From: CAZUGO01 sp964619935
GTDB taxonomy: Bacteria; Planctomycetota; Phycisphaerae; UBA1845; CAIVHJ01
DNA length: 64,000 nucleotides
NCBI GenBank assembly: GCA_964619935.1
Contig: CAZUGO010000032.1
Location: forward strand, 62,001 to 126,000
Direction of reading: 5' to 3'
The notes below the pieces were generated by a model. That model ran no database searches. It was not told the origin of the DNA and saw only the letters and a list, made by a program, of their open reading frames with translations. Made by a program: the position numbers and the translations under genes. Positions 34,216 to 42,939 of the stretch are shown here, piece by piece; position 1 is the stretch's first letter; the number at the start of each line of letters is the position of its first letter.

Positions 34216-34685
34216 GCACAGCTCCTCGCGAAAGAGTCCAGCAGTGCGACCGAGCGCCGGCCGCTGGCTGCAAAATCAAGACGCCGCCGCTGCAGGCCGG
34301 TGGCTGTCAGGGTGAGCGTCAGATGGTCATCCGGAAACAGGCTGCGGACGCGGTCGGCCCATTCGACCAGCACCACGCCACCACTGTGGCACATGTCCTC
34401 AAACCCCAGGGCCTCCAACTCGCCGGGACCCGCCAGGCGATAGGCGTCCAGGTGGTAGAGGTGCAGCCGGCCGTCATACTCATTGACGATGACGTAGCTG
34501 GGGCTGTTGACCACCCGGCGATCGGCGACCTCGAGGCCCTCGGCCACGCCCTTGGCAAACTGGGTCTTGCCGGCTCCCAACGGTCCGATCAAGGCAATGA
34601 CCTGGTCGGGGTGCACCAGGGATCCGATCCGCTTGCCCAGCGCCCGGGTCTGGGCTTCACTGTCGCTGACGCAACCATGCATCAT
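34212..34685 (-). CDS. tsaE: tRNA threonylcarbamoyladenosine ATPase subunit TsaE
   Basis: A 157-residue P-loop ATPase that drives t6A synthesis together with TsaB and TsaD. The Walker A motif GPLGAGKTQFAKG (~residue 37-49), SPSYVIVNEYDG, HLYHLDAYRL and VLVEWADRV match the family. The ATG at 34685 overlaps the end of thiL; a second in-frame ATG at 34682 is possible. A longer frame upstream is antisense-shadow-like and not conserved. Confidence 0.92.
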   Translation of the reverse strand: MMHGCVSDSEAQTRALGKRIGSLVHPDQVIALIGPLGAGKTQFAKGVAEGLEVADRRVVNSPSYVIVNEYDGRLHLYHLDAYRLAGPGELEALGFEDMCHSGGVVLVEWADRVRSLFPDDHLTLTLTATGLQRRRLDFAASGRRSVALLDSFARSCA

Positions 34686-35620
34686 TGGTGGCGGTAGCCC
34701 TCTGCACGCAACGGCTGTCGGGTGCCGTCCGGTTCTTCCAGCTCCAGGGCCGCTTCCGCGAGGATCGTGCCAATGGGATAGAGGGTGACGCCCGCCGGTG
34801 TCGGTCGGTCGCCCGGTCCGGAGGCGGCCAACAACAATTCGAAGTCCTCGCCGTCGGCGAGGGCGTGCTGCAGCGGCGGAACGCCGTCCTCGGCCGATAG
34901 CGCGATGGCGTCGGCGCTCGTGGCTGCCTGCACGGCCGACCGCTGCAGGCGGGCCCCGCAGCCGGACGCCTGGCACAACCGCCACAGGTCCAGTGCCAGT
35001 CCGTCGCTGATATCGATCATGGCCCGCAGCGGCCAATCCCGACTCAGCAGGTGGGCCTCGTGGATTCGCGGCTCGAAGGTCAGGTGCCGGCCGCGGCGGC
35101 TACCACCCAGCGGCCCGGTGACCCACAGCAGATCGCCGGCCCGGGCGCCGCTGCGCGTCACCGGAGCGGCGTCCGGCCAGGGCGTCGCGATGACACAGAC
35201 ATCCACGGCCAGCGGCCCGTTGCAACTGGTGGTGTCGCCCCCGACCACGGCACAACCGTGACGCCCGGCCATGGCCAACACACCGCTCATGACCGGGCGG
35301 CCGCAGTCGAACACCTGCCCGTGGGGAACCAGCAGCGACACCACGGCGGCAACCGGCCGGACCGCCATCGCGGCGCAGTCGCTCAGACAGGCGGCCATGG
35401 CCTTGCCGCCGATGTCCTCCAGCCGATCCGTGGCGCGGTCGAAGTGGGTGCCGTCGACCTGGACGTCGGAACCGACGTAGAGGCGCACTCCGCCCAGGTC
35501 CAACCCCGCCAGGTCGTCGCCGATGTCGGTAGCAATGTGGACGGCGCGGGCCTCGGTCGCCCGGCGGGCCCGCAGGGTGTGCTCCAGCCAGCGGATCAGT
35601 TCCAGTTCACCAGTGGGCAT
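34682..35620 (-). CDS. thiL: Thiamine-monophosphate kinase
   Basis: A 312-residue ATP-grasp-like (PurM fold) kinase that makes thiamine diphosphate from thiamine monophosphate. Marks: IATDIGDDLAGL, YVGSDVQVDGTHFDR, LSDCAAMAVRPVAAVVSL, VVGGDTTSC, and MIDISDGLALDLWRLCQASG. ATG 35620 follows GAGGA; an upstream ATG at 35671 would add 17 basic residues without similarity. It is the first gene of the minus-strand run that later includes thiS and thiG. Confidence 0.92.
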   Translation of the reverse strand: MPTGELELIRWLEHTLRARRATEARAVHIATDIGDDLAGLDLGGVRLYVGSDVQVDGTHFDRATDRLEDIGGKAMAACLSDCAAMAVRPVAAVVSLLVPHGQVFDCGRPVMSGVLAMAGRHGCAVVGGDTTSCNGPLAVDVCVIATPWPDAAPVTRSGARAGDLLWVTGPLGGSRRGRHLTFEPRIHEAHLLSRDWPLRAMIDISDGLALDLWRLCQASGCGARLQRSAVQAATSADAIALSAEDGVPPLQHALADGEDFELLLAASGPGDRPTPAGVTLYPIGTILAEAALELEEPDGTRQPLRAEGYRHQ

Positions 35621-35911
35621 TGCGGGTCGTTCCTCGGCGGTGCATCTTACACCCCGTCGCGCCTCCGGCAAAATGGCACCCGAGCGGGTTCAGCTTCCGG
35701 GAGGCGGCCCATGTGCCTGCTGACGGCCCTCGACCGATTGAAATCTGCGCCCGCCGGGTGATCGTGATGCAGCGCTGCTGGCGGGCCCGGTGAACGGCCT
35801 GCCGGCCGCGCGACAATTGCATTGACCTGGGAGAATCGCCACAATGAACCCTCCCGCGGGCGGGCGGCCGACTCTGGCGGGCGTGAGATTGCGGTGACTT
35901 TGGGGCGTTCC

Positions 35912-36994
35912 ATGAAGCAGAAAGTGGTCGTGGCCATGAGCGGCGGGGTGGATTCCAGCGTGGCCGCTTGCGCCCTGCACGAACAGGGCTATGAAGTCGT
36001 CGGCTTCTTCATGCGAACCGGCGCCGCCGATGACCCGGCCGATATTACCGAAGATCGCCACCGCGGATGTTGCAGTGCCCGCGATGCCGGCGATGCCCGC
36101 TACGTCGCCGGCAAGCTGGGCATTCACTTCTATGCGCTGAACTTCCAGCAGGATTTTGACGGAATCATCGACTACTTCGCGCGGGAGTACCGCCGGGGCC
36201 GGACCCCCAACCCGTGCGTGATGTGCAACGATCGGCTGAAGTTCGGCAAGCTGATCGACTATGCGAGATCCATCGGCGCCGCGCGGATCGCCACCGGGCA
36301 CTATGCCCGCATCGGCAGGCGCGGCGGGCGGCCCATTTTGCGGCGGGCCGTGGATCGGGCCAAGGATCAATCCTATTTCCTGTTCGGATTGCAACGCGCC
36401 GTGTTGCCGCAAGTGCTGTTCCCTCTGGGCGATCTGACCAAGGATCAGGTCCGGGCCGAGGCCCGCCGCTTCGACCTGCCCATTTGTGACAAGCCCGACT
36501 CGGTTGAGATCTGCTTTGTCCCGGATCGAGACTATGCCCGGGTGGTGGCGGACCGCCAGCCCGAGGGCTTCAGGCCCGGCCCGGTCGTCGATGCCGCAGG
36601 CCGCACCGTGGGCGCCCACGGCGGGGTTGCCCGCTACACCATCGGGCAGCGCCGCGGACTGGGAATTGCCCTGGGGCTGCCCATTTACGTGACCGGCATC
36701 GATGCCGCCAGCAACACCGTGCAGGTCGGGCCGCGGGAAGCGCTGCTGAAGTCGGCCCTGATCGCGGAGCGCGTGAATTGGCTGATCGAGCCCCCGCGGT
36801 CGGAAATGCGCATTCAAGCCCGAATCCGCTATCAGCACACGCCCGCGCCCGCCACCGCCGAATGCCTGGATGCACAGCGCGTTCGGGTCTGTTTCGACAC
36901 CCCCCAGCCGGCGGTCACCGCCGGGCAGGCGGTGGTGTTTTACGACGGTGACGACTGCCTCGGCGGAGGTTGGATTGACACCGCCCTCGATTGA
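35912..36994 (+). CDS. mnmA: tRNA-specific 2-thiouridylase MnmA
   Basis: A 360-residue enzyme that thiolates uridine 34 of Lys, Glu and Gln tRNAs. Marks: PP-loop VAMSGGVDSSVAACALHEQG, the nucleophile cysteine in RTPNPCVMCND (~residue 103), TGHYARIGRR, AKDQSYFLFGLQ and the second catalytic Cys in PDSVEICFVPD. The C-terminal beta-barrel is present (GQAVVFYDGDDCLGGGWI). ATG 35912 is chosen by family alignment; GTG 35897 is possible. Confidence 0.95.
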   Translation: MKQKVVVAMSGGVDSSVAACALHEQGYEVVGFFMRTGAADDPADITEDRHRGCCSARDAGDARYVAGKLGIHFYALNFQQDFDGIIDYFAREYRRGRTPNPCVMCNDRLKFGKLIDYARSIGAARIATGHYARIGRRGGRPILRRAVDRAKDQSYFLFGLQRAVLPQVLFPLGDLTKDQVRAEARRFDLPICDKPDSVEICFVPDRDYARVVADRQPEGFRPGPVVDAAGRTVGAHGGVARYTIGQRRGLGIALGLPIYVTGIDAASNTVQVGPREALLKSALIAERVNWLIEPPRSEMRIQARIRYQHTPAPATAECLDAQRVRVCFDTPQPAVTAGQAVVFYDGDDCLGGGWIDTALD

Positions 36995-37970
36995 ACCGGC
37001 CGTTACGGACGACGGCTGGCAAAGCGGCCCCGTCGCGGAACGACGCTCCGTGCCATCCGCCCGATCCGATCGGGTGCTGCTGATCCATGGCGGGGCCCTG
37101 GGCGACCTGGTGCTGTCGCTGTTCTTGTTGCGGAGTCTGCCGGCGGGATCGCGTCAGGCGCTGTGCCGAAACCGTTTGGCCTGTTTCTTCGCGCGGCGCG
37201 GCTACCTGCTGGGATGGAAGTCGCTGGAACACCCGGCCTACGCCTGGATGTTTTCCGTGGACGCCGGCGCCCCTCCGAAATTCACCCTCGACTTCGACTC
37301 GTTTGATGCGGTGATCTCGCTGCTCGGCGATGACACCACGGACTTCGCCCGACGGCTGGGCGCGGTCTGCCGCAACCGGCCCTATTGCATCGATCCTCGG
37401 GTTCGCACCGCAACGGCCGACCGCGGGACCCACATTCTGGATCAATGGTTGGCCGATCTGCGGGCCCGGGGCTTGGCGCTGGATCGCGACGCCTGCCTTC
37501 GTTCCGAGGCGCTGATCTGCCGGCCACCGCCGGGCGGCGATCCGCTGGTCTGGATTCACCCGGGGAGCGGCGGGGTGGCCAAGTGTTGGCACCTGGAGGG
37601 CTACGAGCAACTGGCGGCCCACCTGCAGGCCCGCGGCCTGGCGGTCCGATTCATGCTTGGGCCGGCCGAAGTGGAGCGCGGCGGACCGGCATTGAGCCGG
37701 CGGCTGGCGCGAATCGCGGCGGTGTGTCACCAGGAGGATGTCTGTGATGCCGCCGCCGCCGTGCAACAGGCGGCGCTGTTTATCGGCAACGACGCCGGAA
37801 TGACTCACGTCGCCGCGGCACTGGGTGTGCCCACCTTCGTGATCTTCCAATCCAGCAATCCGACGGTATGGCGACCCCTCGGACCGCAGGTTGCGGTGTT
37901 CGATGCCCGCTGCCCGCCGAAGCCGGTGCTGCAGGATCTGATGGATCGGGCTGCTGCGGTGCTGCGGTGA
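36975..37970 (+). CDS. Glycosyltransferase family 9 protein (heptosyltransferase-like)
   Basis: About 331 residues with the two-Rossmann GT-B layout of ADP-heptose:LPS transferases. N-domain: RVLLIHGGALGDLVLSLFLL. C-domain donor site: WIHPGSGGVAKCWHLEGYEQ and FIGNDAGMTHVAAALGVPTF. The probable TTG start (36975) has GGAGG 5 bases upstream and overlaps mnmA by 20 bases. It likely adds a sugar to a cell-surface glycolipid; the acceptor cannot be told. Confidence 0.85.
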   Translation: MTPPSIEPAVTDDGWQSGPVAERRSVPSARSDRVLLIHGGALGDLVLSLFLLRSLPAGSRQALCRNRLACFFARRGYLLGWKSLEHPAYAWMFSVDAGAPPKFTLDFDSFDAVISLLGDDTTDFARRLGAVCRNRPYCIDPRVRTATADRGTHILDQWLADLRARGLALDRDACLRSEALICRPPPGGDPLVWIHPGSGGVAKCWHLEGYEQLAAHLQARGLAVRFMLGPAEVERGGPALSRRLARIAAVCHQEDVCDAAAAVQQAALFIGNDAGMTHVAAALGVPTFVIFQSSNPTVWRPLGPQVAVFDARCPPKPVLQDLMDRAAAVLR

Positions 37971-37982
37971 GCGCTCCGGGCA

Positions 37983-39338
37983 TCAGCAGGCCAGTACGCG
38001 GTCAACCACCGCCCCGGCGTCGGCTGCCAGAGCCCGGGCGGTATCCGGCTCACGGGCCTCGGCGATGATCCGCACGATGGGTTCGGTGTTGCTGCCGCGA
38101 ACATGCACCCAGCGGTCCGGCCAGTCCACGCGCACACCATCGACAACGTTGAGCCGCTGGTCGTGATAGTGCCGGGCCGTTGCGGCCAGTACCTCCTCGA
38201 TGCGCTGCTGCGGGCAGGTGACCTTGTGCTTGACGATGGCATAGCGCGGGATGCGATCCGCCAAGGTGCCGACCGATCGGCCTTCGTCCGCCAGCAACTG
38301 GAGGGTCAGGGCCATGGCAGTGATGCTGTCGCGCACCAGGCCGACACGCGGGTCGATGACCCCACCGTTTCCTTCGCCTCCGATGACGCAATCGTGCTCC
38401 CGGATTCCGGCAACGACGTTGGCTTCGCCGACCGCTGTGCGGTGCACCACGCAGTTGCCGCCTGCCTGTTCCGCCAGGTCGTCAATCATTCGCGAGGTCG
38501 ACAGCGTGGTGGCGGCCGGTCCGGGATGCCGCCGAAACAGGTGGCACGCGGACAGTGCCAGCGTGTATTCTTCACCCAGATAACGGCCGCGTTCGTCGAC
38601 AATCGCCAGGCGGTCCGCGTCGGGATCCTGGGCAAAGCCGATGTCCGCTCCGGCGCGGCGAACCTCGGCGCCTAGTTCGGTGAGGTGCGGCTCCAGCGGC
38701 TCAGGGGGGTGGGCGAAGTTGCCATGCGGCTCCGCGAACAACGGAAACACCCGGCAGCCCAGGGCCTCCAGCAGCAATCGCCCGGCGGCTCCGCCGGCTC
38801 CGTGGTTGCTGTCCAACACCACCCGGAAGCGGCGCTGTTCGATGGCGGGTGCGTCGACCACACCCAACACCGCGGCGACATGCTGTTCATCGGCGGTGGG
38901 ATCGCCGACCACGCGGCCGCGGCGATCGGGTGGCGCCACCCGAAAGCGCCGCTGGTCGCGAATCGACCAGATGGCCCGGGCGGTTTCCAGATCGGGTGCG
39001 CTGCCCTCGGGCGACAGAAACTTCAGCCCGTTCCAAGGCGCGGGATTGTGACTGGCGGTAATGATCAGACCGCCGGCGGCACGATGAGCCCGGACCATGA
39101 AGGCCACGCCCGGTGTGCTGGTGATGCCCAGATCGATCACCGTGCATCCACAATTGACCAGCGCCGCGCTGGCCGCCTGATACAATTCGGCCCCGCTGGG
39201 TCGCGAATCGCGGCCGATGACCACCTCACCGCCCGCCAGGTAGGTCCCCAGGGCGGCGGCGAAGTCGGCGGCGTCCTGCGCAGTGAACCCGTCGCCGACG
39301 ACACCGCGAATTCCGGAAACGCTGCGGATGAGTTCCAT
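37983..39338 (-). CDS. glmM: Phosphoglucosamine/phosphomannomutase family enzyme
   Basis: A 451-residue alpha-D-phosphohexomutase. Domain marks in order: SVSGIRGVVGDGFT, active-site serine loop TASHNPAPWNGLKF, metal-binding DPDADRLAIVDE, sugar-binding GGEGNGGVI and phosphate loop RGSNTEPIVRII. The GEGNGG form is typical of GlmM-like enzymes outside Proteobacteria, but substrate choice between glucosamine and mannose phosphates is not certain. ATG 39338 is where similarity begins; a longer frame upstream is not conserved. Confidence 0.85.
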   Translation of the reverse strand: MELIRSVSGIRGVVGDGFTAQDAADFAAALGTYLAGGEVVIGRDSRPSGAELYQAASAALVNCGCTVIDLGITSTPGVAFMVRAHRAAGGLIITASHNPAPWNGLKFLSPEGSAPDLETARAIWSIRDQRRFRVAPPDRRGRVVGDPTADEQHVAAVLGVVDAPAIEQRRFRVVLDSNHGAGGAAGRLLLEALGCRVFPLFAEPHGNFAHPPEPLEPHLTELGAEVRRAGADIGFAQDPDADRLAIVDERGRYLGEEYTLALSACHLFRRHPGPAATTLSTSRMIDDLAEQAGGNCVVHRTAVGEANVVAGIREHDCVIGGEGNGGVIDPRVGLVRDSITAMALTLQLLADEGRSVGTLADRIPRYAIVKHKVTCPQQRIEEVLAATARHYHDQRLNVVDGVRVDWPDRWVHVRGSNTEPIVRIIAEAREPDTARALAADAGAVVDRVLAC

Positions 39339-39418
39339 GACGGGCCGTATGGTACCCGGCCCTGGCGGGGCCCGTAAACCCGGCGGCCGGCACGGGCGGC
39401 CGTGGCCCGTGGGCCGCA

Positions 39419-39453
39419 CCGGGTGACCTCGCTGCAGGCGCGAGGTCACCCGG
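39419..39453 (-). terminator. Strong hairpin downstream of dnaA
   Basis: Perfect 13-bp inverted repeat CCGGGTGACCTCG / CGAGGTCACCCGG with a 9-base loop, 25 bases past the dnaA stop and before the phosphohexomutase gene. There is no T tract on the minus strand, so it is either a non-canonical terminator or an RNA-stability or regulatory element. Confidence 0.5.
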
Positions 39454-39477
39454 ACGTGGCGCGAGGGGTCAGCCGTT

Positions 39478-41031
39478 CTACGACTGGGGCGTGGCTGCGG
39501 GCAACTGGGCCCGCTGAATCCGCGATTCGCTCGCAAAGGTGACCGGGCCGGCCATCCGGCCGTTGTGCTGCCGGTCGTGATGCACCGCCGAGCGGCGGGC
39601 CCGATCGCGGTCGTGGGCGTGCAGGCCCAATTGCTCCTCCAGTTTCTCAATGATGGGGCGGAGCTTGGCTTCCTGGCCGCCGTCAGGAACGGTCCAGCGC
39701 ACCGTTCCCTCTACCTGAAGGATCTTGTTCATCTTGGCACAGGCCAGGATGACCGTCGAGTGGTTCTTGTTGCCCATCAGGCGCCCGATTTCGGGAAAGC
39801 TCATGTTGGTGTGCTTGCGGGCCAGCCACATGGCGATTCCCCGTGACAGGGCGATGGTCCGCGTCTTCCGCGAACTGTGCAGATCGCCGGGGGTCAGCCC
39901 GAAGTAGATGGCCGAAACACTTTCGATGTCGCTGAGCCGCACGATGGGCGCCGTCTTGGTGAGGTGTTCCTGCAGGGCCTGTTGCGCCAAGGCCAGCGAA
40001 ATCGGCTGCCGGACGACCGAGGAGAACGCCAGCAGCTTCAGCAGGGCGCCCTCCAGTTCGCGGACGTTGCTGGTGATCTTGGTGGCGACGTACTCCAATA
40101 CCGGCCGGGCGAACTCTTGTCCGATGCGGGTGCACCGCCGTTCCAACACCTCGATGCGCTGCTCCAAGGTCGGGGCGTCGATCTTGACCACCATGCCGGC
40201 CACAAAGCGATTGACCAGTTGCTCGGACAGGTTCCCGATGAGCTTGGGATGGGCGTCGGAGACCAGGGCGACCTGTTTCCCGGCGTGGTCGATGGCATTG
40301 AACGTGTGCAGGAATTCCTCCTGGGTGGCCTTCTTGTTGGCCAGGAAGTGCACATCGTCGATGAGCAGCACATCCACGGCGCGGAAGCGCTGCCGGAAGG
40401 CGTCGCGGTTGTTGCTCTTAATGGCGTAGACAAAATGGTTGGTGAATTCCTCGCCGGTGACGTAGACGCACTTCAGATCCGGTCGGGAGTTCTTGAGCCC
40501 GTTGTAGATGGCCTGCAGCAGGTGGGTCTTGCCCAACCCGCAGCCGCCGTGAATGAAGAGCGGATTGAACTGCGTACCCGGCGAATCGATGACGCCCTTG
40601 ACGCAGGAGTACGCCAACTGATTGCTGGGACCGGTCACAAAGTCGGCCAGTTGGCCGCGGAGCTGCCTGGGGGCGGGGGTCGAGCCGTTGCGGCGGTGTT
40701 CGCGGGCCATGCGTTCGGGGTTCTTGGCCATGAACTCCATCTGGGAGTCCAACTGCCGCTTCTTGAGGTTCTTGGCCAGCCCAGGATCGATTGAGAAGCT
40801 CAACTCCATGTCCTGCTCGGTGATTTCCTTGGCCGCTTCCAGGATGACCTCCGAGAAATGATTCTCGATCCAGTTCCCGATGAACATGTTCGGCACCCCG
40901 ACCTTGAGAAAGCCGTCGGTGATGTGAAAACGCGTGGTGTTGTGAAACCATATTTTGTGCCGTTGCGGACCCACCTTCTCCGCAATGAGCGCTTCCAGTT
41001 GCAGCAAGACATCCTGACCGACTGTATTCAT
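39478..41031 (-). CDS. dnaA: Chromosomal replication initiator protein DnaA
   Basis: 517 residues. Domain I binds partners; the AAA+ domain has Walker A IHGGCGLGKTHLLQAIYN and Walker B VLLIDDVHFLANK; domain IV has the DnaA signature NMSFPEIGRLMGNKNHSTV for DNA-box binding. A ~75-residue tail follows the signature and includes a His/Arg-rich stretch (HAHDRDRARRSAVHHD), longer than in most homologues. GGAAGGAG lies 6 bases before ATG 41031; a longer upstream frame is not used. Confidence 0.95.
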   Translation of the reverse strand: MNTVGQDVLLQLEALIAEKVGPQRHKIWFHNTTRFHITDGFLKVGVPNMFIGNWIENHFSEVILEAAKEITEQDMELSFSIDPGLAKNLKKRQLDSQMEFMAKNPERMAREHRRNGSTPAPRQLRGQLADFVTGPSNQLAYSCVKGVIDSPGTQFNPLFIHGGCGLGKTHLLQAIYNGLKNSRPDLKCVYVTGEEFTNHFVYAIKSNNRDAFRQRFRAVDVLLIDDVHFLANKKATQEEFLHTFNAIDHAGKQVALVSDAHPKLIGNLSEQLVNRFVAGMVVKIDAPTLEQRIEVLERRCTRIGQEFARPVLEYVATKITSNVRELEGALLKLLAFSSVVRQPISLALAQQALQEHLTKTAPIVRLSDIESVSAIYFGLTPGDLHSSRKTRTIALSRGIAMWLARKHTNMSFPEIGRLMGNKNHSTVILACAKMNKILQVEGTVRWTVPDGGQEAKLRPIIEKLEEQLGLHAHDRDRARRSAVHHDRQHNGRMAGPVTFASESRIQRAQLPAATPQS

Positions 41032-41331
41032 GCGCACTCCTTCCCCACAACGGTTACGACAATTGAGCCTTCGGACGTCAAAAAGCTGGCTTTGGCAAAA
41101 CGAGTGACAACTTGAGGTGACCGGCCTCAGGGAACTGTTGGAAGTTGTTCTGCCAACGGTGCGAGAGAATAGCACCGAGGAACACGAGCGTCAATAGGGC
41201 TGCCGGGCACTTTCTTATGCACAAGCGTCAAGCACGGTGTGTTCACACGAGTTGCGATCGCAAATAAAATCTTGTTCACCAGTTGACCACAGCGAAGAGC
41301 CGGTGTGTGAGAAACAGGTGGAAAACTCCGG
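41032..41331. other. Candidate replication origin (oriC) upstream of dnaA
   Basis: About 300 non-coding bases in a position typical for oriC. A match to the DnaA box TTATNCACA is at 41215-41223 (TTATGCACA). Weaker two-mismatch matches occur near 41283 (TTGACCACA) and, reversed, near 41318 (GGTGGAAAA). The palindrome TTGCGATCGCAA (41252-41263) adjoins an AT-rich stretch (CAAATAAAATCTTGTT). Box density is low, so the call is tentative. Confidence 0.4.
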
Positions 41332-42252
41332 TCATGGGTTCGGGTGCAGCGCTCTGATCCAGGCGTGCCGCCGATCGGTTTCCACAAACCCCAGGGCATG
41401 ATAGATTTCCAATGCGTAATGGTTACGCTGATCGACGGCGAGCAGCACATGATCGCGCCCACAGGCTCGGGTGCGGTCGATGGCGACCTCCACCAGGTGC
41501 CGACCCAACCCGTTACCGCGAGCGTCCGGGGTCACGCCGACGTACACCAGTTCAACCGCCGGGCGCAAGGGCACGACCGACATCAGTACCACACCGACTG
41601 CCCGGCCGTCAATCTTGGCGAGCAGCCACAGGTCGGGTTGATGGATCCCGGTGTGCCGATGGCTGGTGAGAATATCCTGGATGTCTCGCATGCCGTTCAG
41701 ACCCGGACAGTCCAGGCTGTCCTGATAGGTCCGCTCGAGCACTGCGGCGAATTCCGCGTGGCAATCCGGGGCGTAGGTCTGCAAGTCGAAGGGGCATCGG
41801 ACCGGACGGAGGGGCTCGACATGTCGCGAGAGGTATCGCAAGTCGGCGAGGTAGCGAAAGTCGGCGCTGCGCAGAACATGCTCGCGGCCGGAACTGGGTT
41901 CCGGAATGACCGCCTGGAGCATCGCCAGATTTCTTTGGCGCCCGCCGCGTTCGATGGCGCCCAAGGCGTCGACCAGGGCTTCCGCGAGTGGGGTGTGCGG
42001 CTGGCAGCCGCTCAGTAGCACCATCGCCGTGCGGCCCGGTGATTCGATTCCCAGGCAGGCGCCCACGATCCTGGCCCCACTGGCGATGACGTAATTCCAG
42101 GTGACGGTGAGGTTCTGGACGTCAAGGTATTCCCGAAAATGCGCCGCCTGCCGATCGGCCGTAGCCGATGAGGTGGGTTCCTGGGCTAGGCTCAGGCTGA
42201 AGGCCGCGGGCCATTCCTGGGGGCGGGTCTCTCGAATTCGCAATCCGCTCAT
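41332..42252 (-). CDS. GNAT-family acetyltransferase (tandem GNAT, mycothiol-synthase-like layout)
   Basis: 306 residues. The C-terminal GNAT domain (~170-300) has the acetyl-CoA motif VGVTPDARGNGLGRHLVEVA and YHALGFVETDRRHAW. The N-terminal half looks like a second, degenerate GNAT fold. The substrate is unknown. It faces the origin region and starts at an ATG near the intergenic G tract. Confidence 0.8.
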   Translation of the reverse strand: MSGLRIRETRPQEWPAAFSLSLAQEPTSSATADRQAAHFREYLDVQNLTVTWNYVIASGARIVGACLGIESPGRTAMVLLSGCQPHTPLAEALVDALGAIERGGRQRNLAMLQAVIPEPSSGREHVLRSADFRYLADLRYLSRHVEPLRPVRCPFDLQTYAPDCHAEFAAVLERTYQDSLDCPGLNGMRDIQDILTSHRHTGIHQPDLWLLAKIDGRAVGVVLMSVVPLRPAVELVYVGVTPDARGNGLGRHLVEVAIDRTRACGRDHVLLAVDQRNHYALEIYHALGFVETDRRHAWIRALHPNP

Positions 42253-42338
42253 GACCGGGTCACCGGGACACCGAACCGTTGGGTCAACCTTCCGCGGTTA
42301 CCGCCCCGACGGGACGGGCAAGGCACGGGCCGATTAAC

Positions 42339-42350
42339 GGGGGGGGGGGG
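42339..42350. repeat. G12 homopolymer tract
   Basis: Twelve consecutive G in the gap between the GNAT gene and the RsbW-like gene, ending 8 bases before the -35 element of the promoter at 42359. Such tracts can slip during replication. Confidence 0.85.
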
Positions 42351-42358
42351 CCAGCAAT

Positions 42359-42386
42359 TTGATCGTGCCTCATCTGATATTATAAT
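42359..42386 (+). promoter_or_regulatory. Promoter of the RsbW-like gene
   Basis: -35 TTGATC (42359-42364), 16-bp spacer, perfect -10 TATAAT (42381-42386). Start expected near 42393, ~90 bases before the ATG at 42482. The G12 tract lies just upstream. Confidence 0.6.
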
Positions 42387-42481
42387 CTCTGCTGGCTCAC
42401 GACGATGCGAGCTGAGTTGAGAATTGTGCCCAGCGCCATCACCTCCACGCCGGCGGGCTCGGCTTGCCGGGAGGAATGCTC

Positions 42482-42937
42482 ATGGTCCCGGCCCATCCCG
42501 GCGACGCTGAACCCATTGAGATGGCGATTACTTCCGACCTGGAGCGTATCCCCGAGGTGCGAAAGGCCGGCGAAGGTCTGGCGGTGGCGCTGGGCTTCGA
42601 CGAGGAGGAGGCCAAGATGGTGGCCTTGACCATCGACGAGGCGCTGGCCAACGTCATCCGTCACGGCTACGACAATAAGCCAGGACAGCCGATCCAGGTG
42701 TTCATGTCCGAGATCCGCGATGCCAATGGGCGCGGGATTCAAATCGTGATGAAAGACCGGGCCCGCAAGGTGGATCCCAGCCAGATTCGCGGCCGATGTC
42801 TGGATGACATTCGCCCCGGCGGATTGGGCGTGCATCTCATGCGGACGGTCATGGACGAAGTCACCCATACCCCCGCAGCGCAGGGCATGATCCTGACCAT
42901 GACCAAATACTTGAAACGCCCGGCAGAAAGTCACTGA
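42482..42937 (+). CDS. RsbW/SpoIIAB-like anti-sigma factor kinase
   Basis: 151 residues forming a small HATPase domain of the serine-kinase anti-sigma family. Marks: TIDEALANVIRHGYDN (N-box), VMKDRARKVDPS and GGLGVHLMRTVMDEV (G2 box). These proteins bind a sigma factor or an STAS antagonist and phosphorylate the latter. No STAS partner is adjacent, but a SpoIIE-type phosphatase is encoded at 45547. ATG 42482 has GGGAGGA at a 6-base spacing. Confidence 0.88.
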   Translation: MVPAHPGDAEPIEMAITSDLERIPEVRKAGEGLAVALGFDEEEAKMVALTIDEALANVIRHGYDNKPGQPIQVFMSEIRDANGRGIQIVMKDRARKVDPSQIRGRCLDDIRPGGLGVHLMRTVMDEVTHTPAAQGMILTMTKYLKRPAESH

Positions 42938-42939
42938 GC

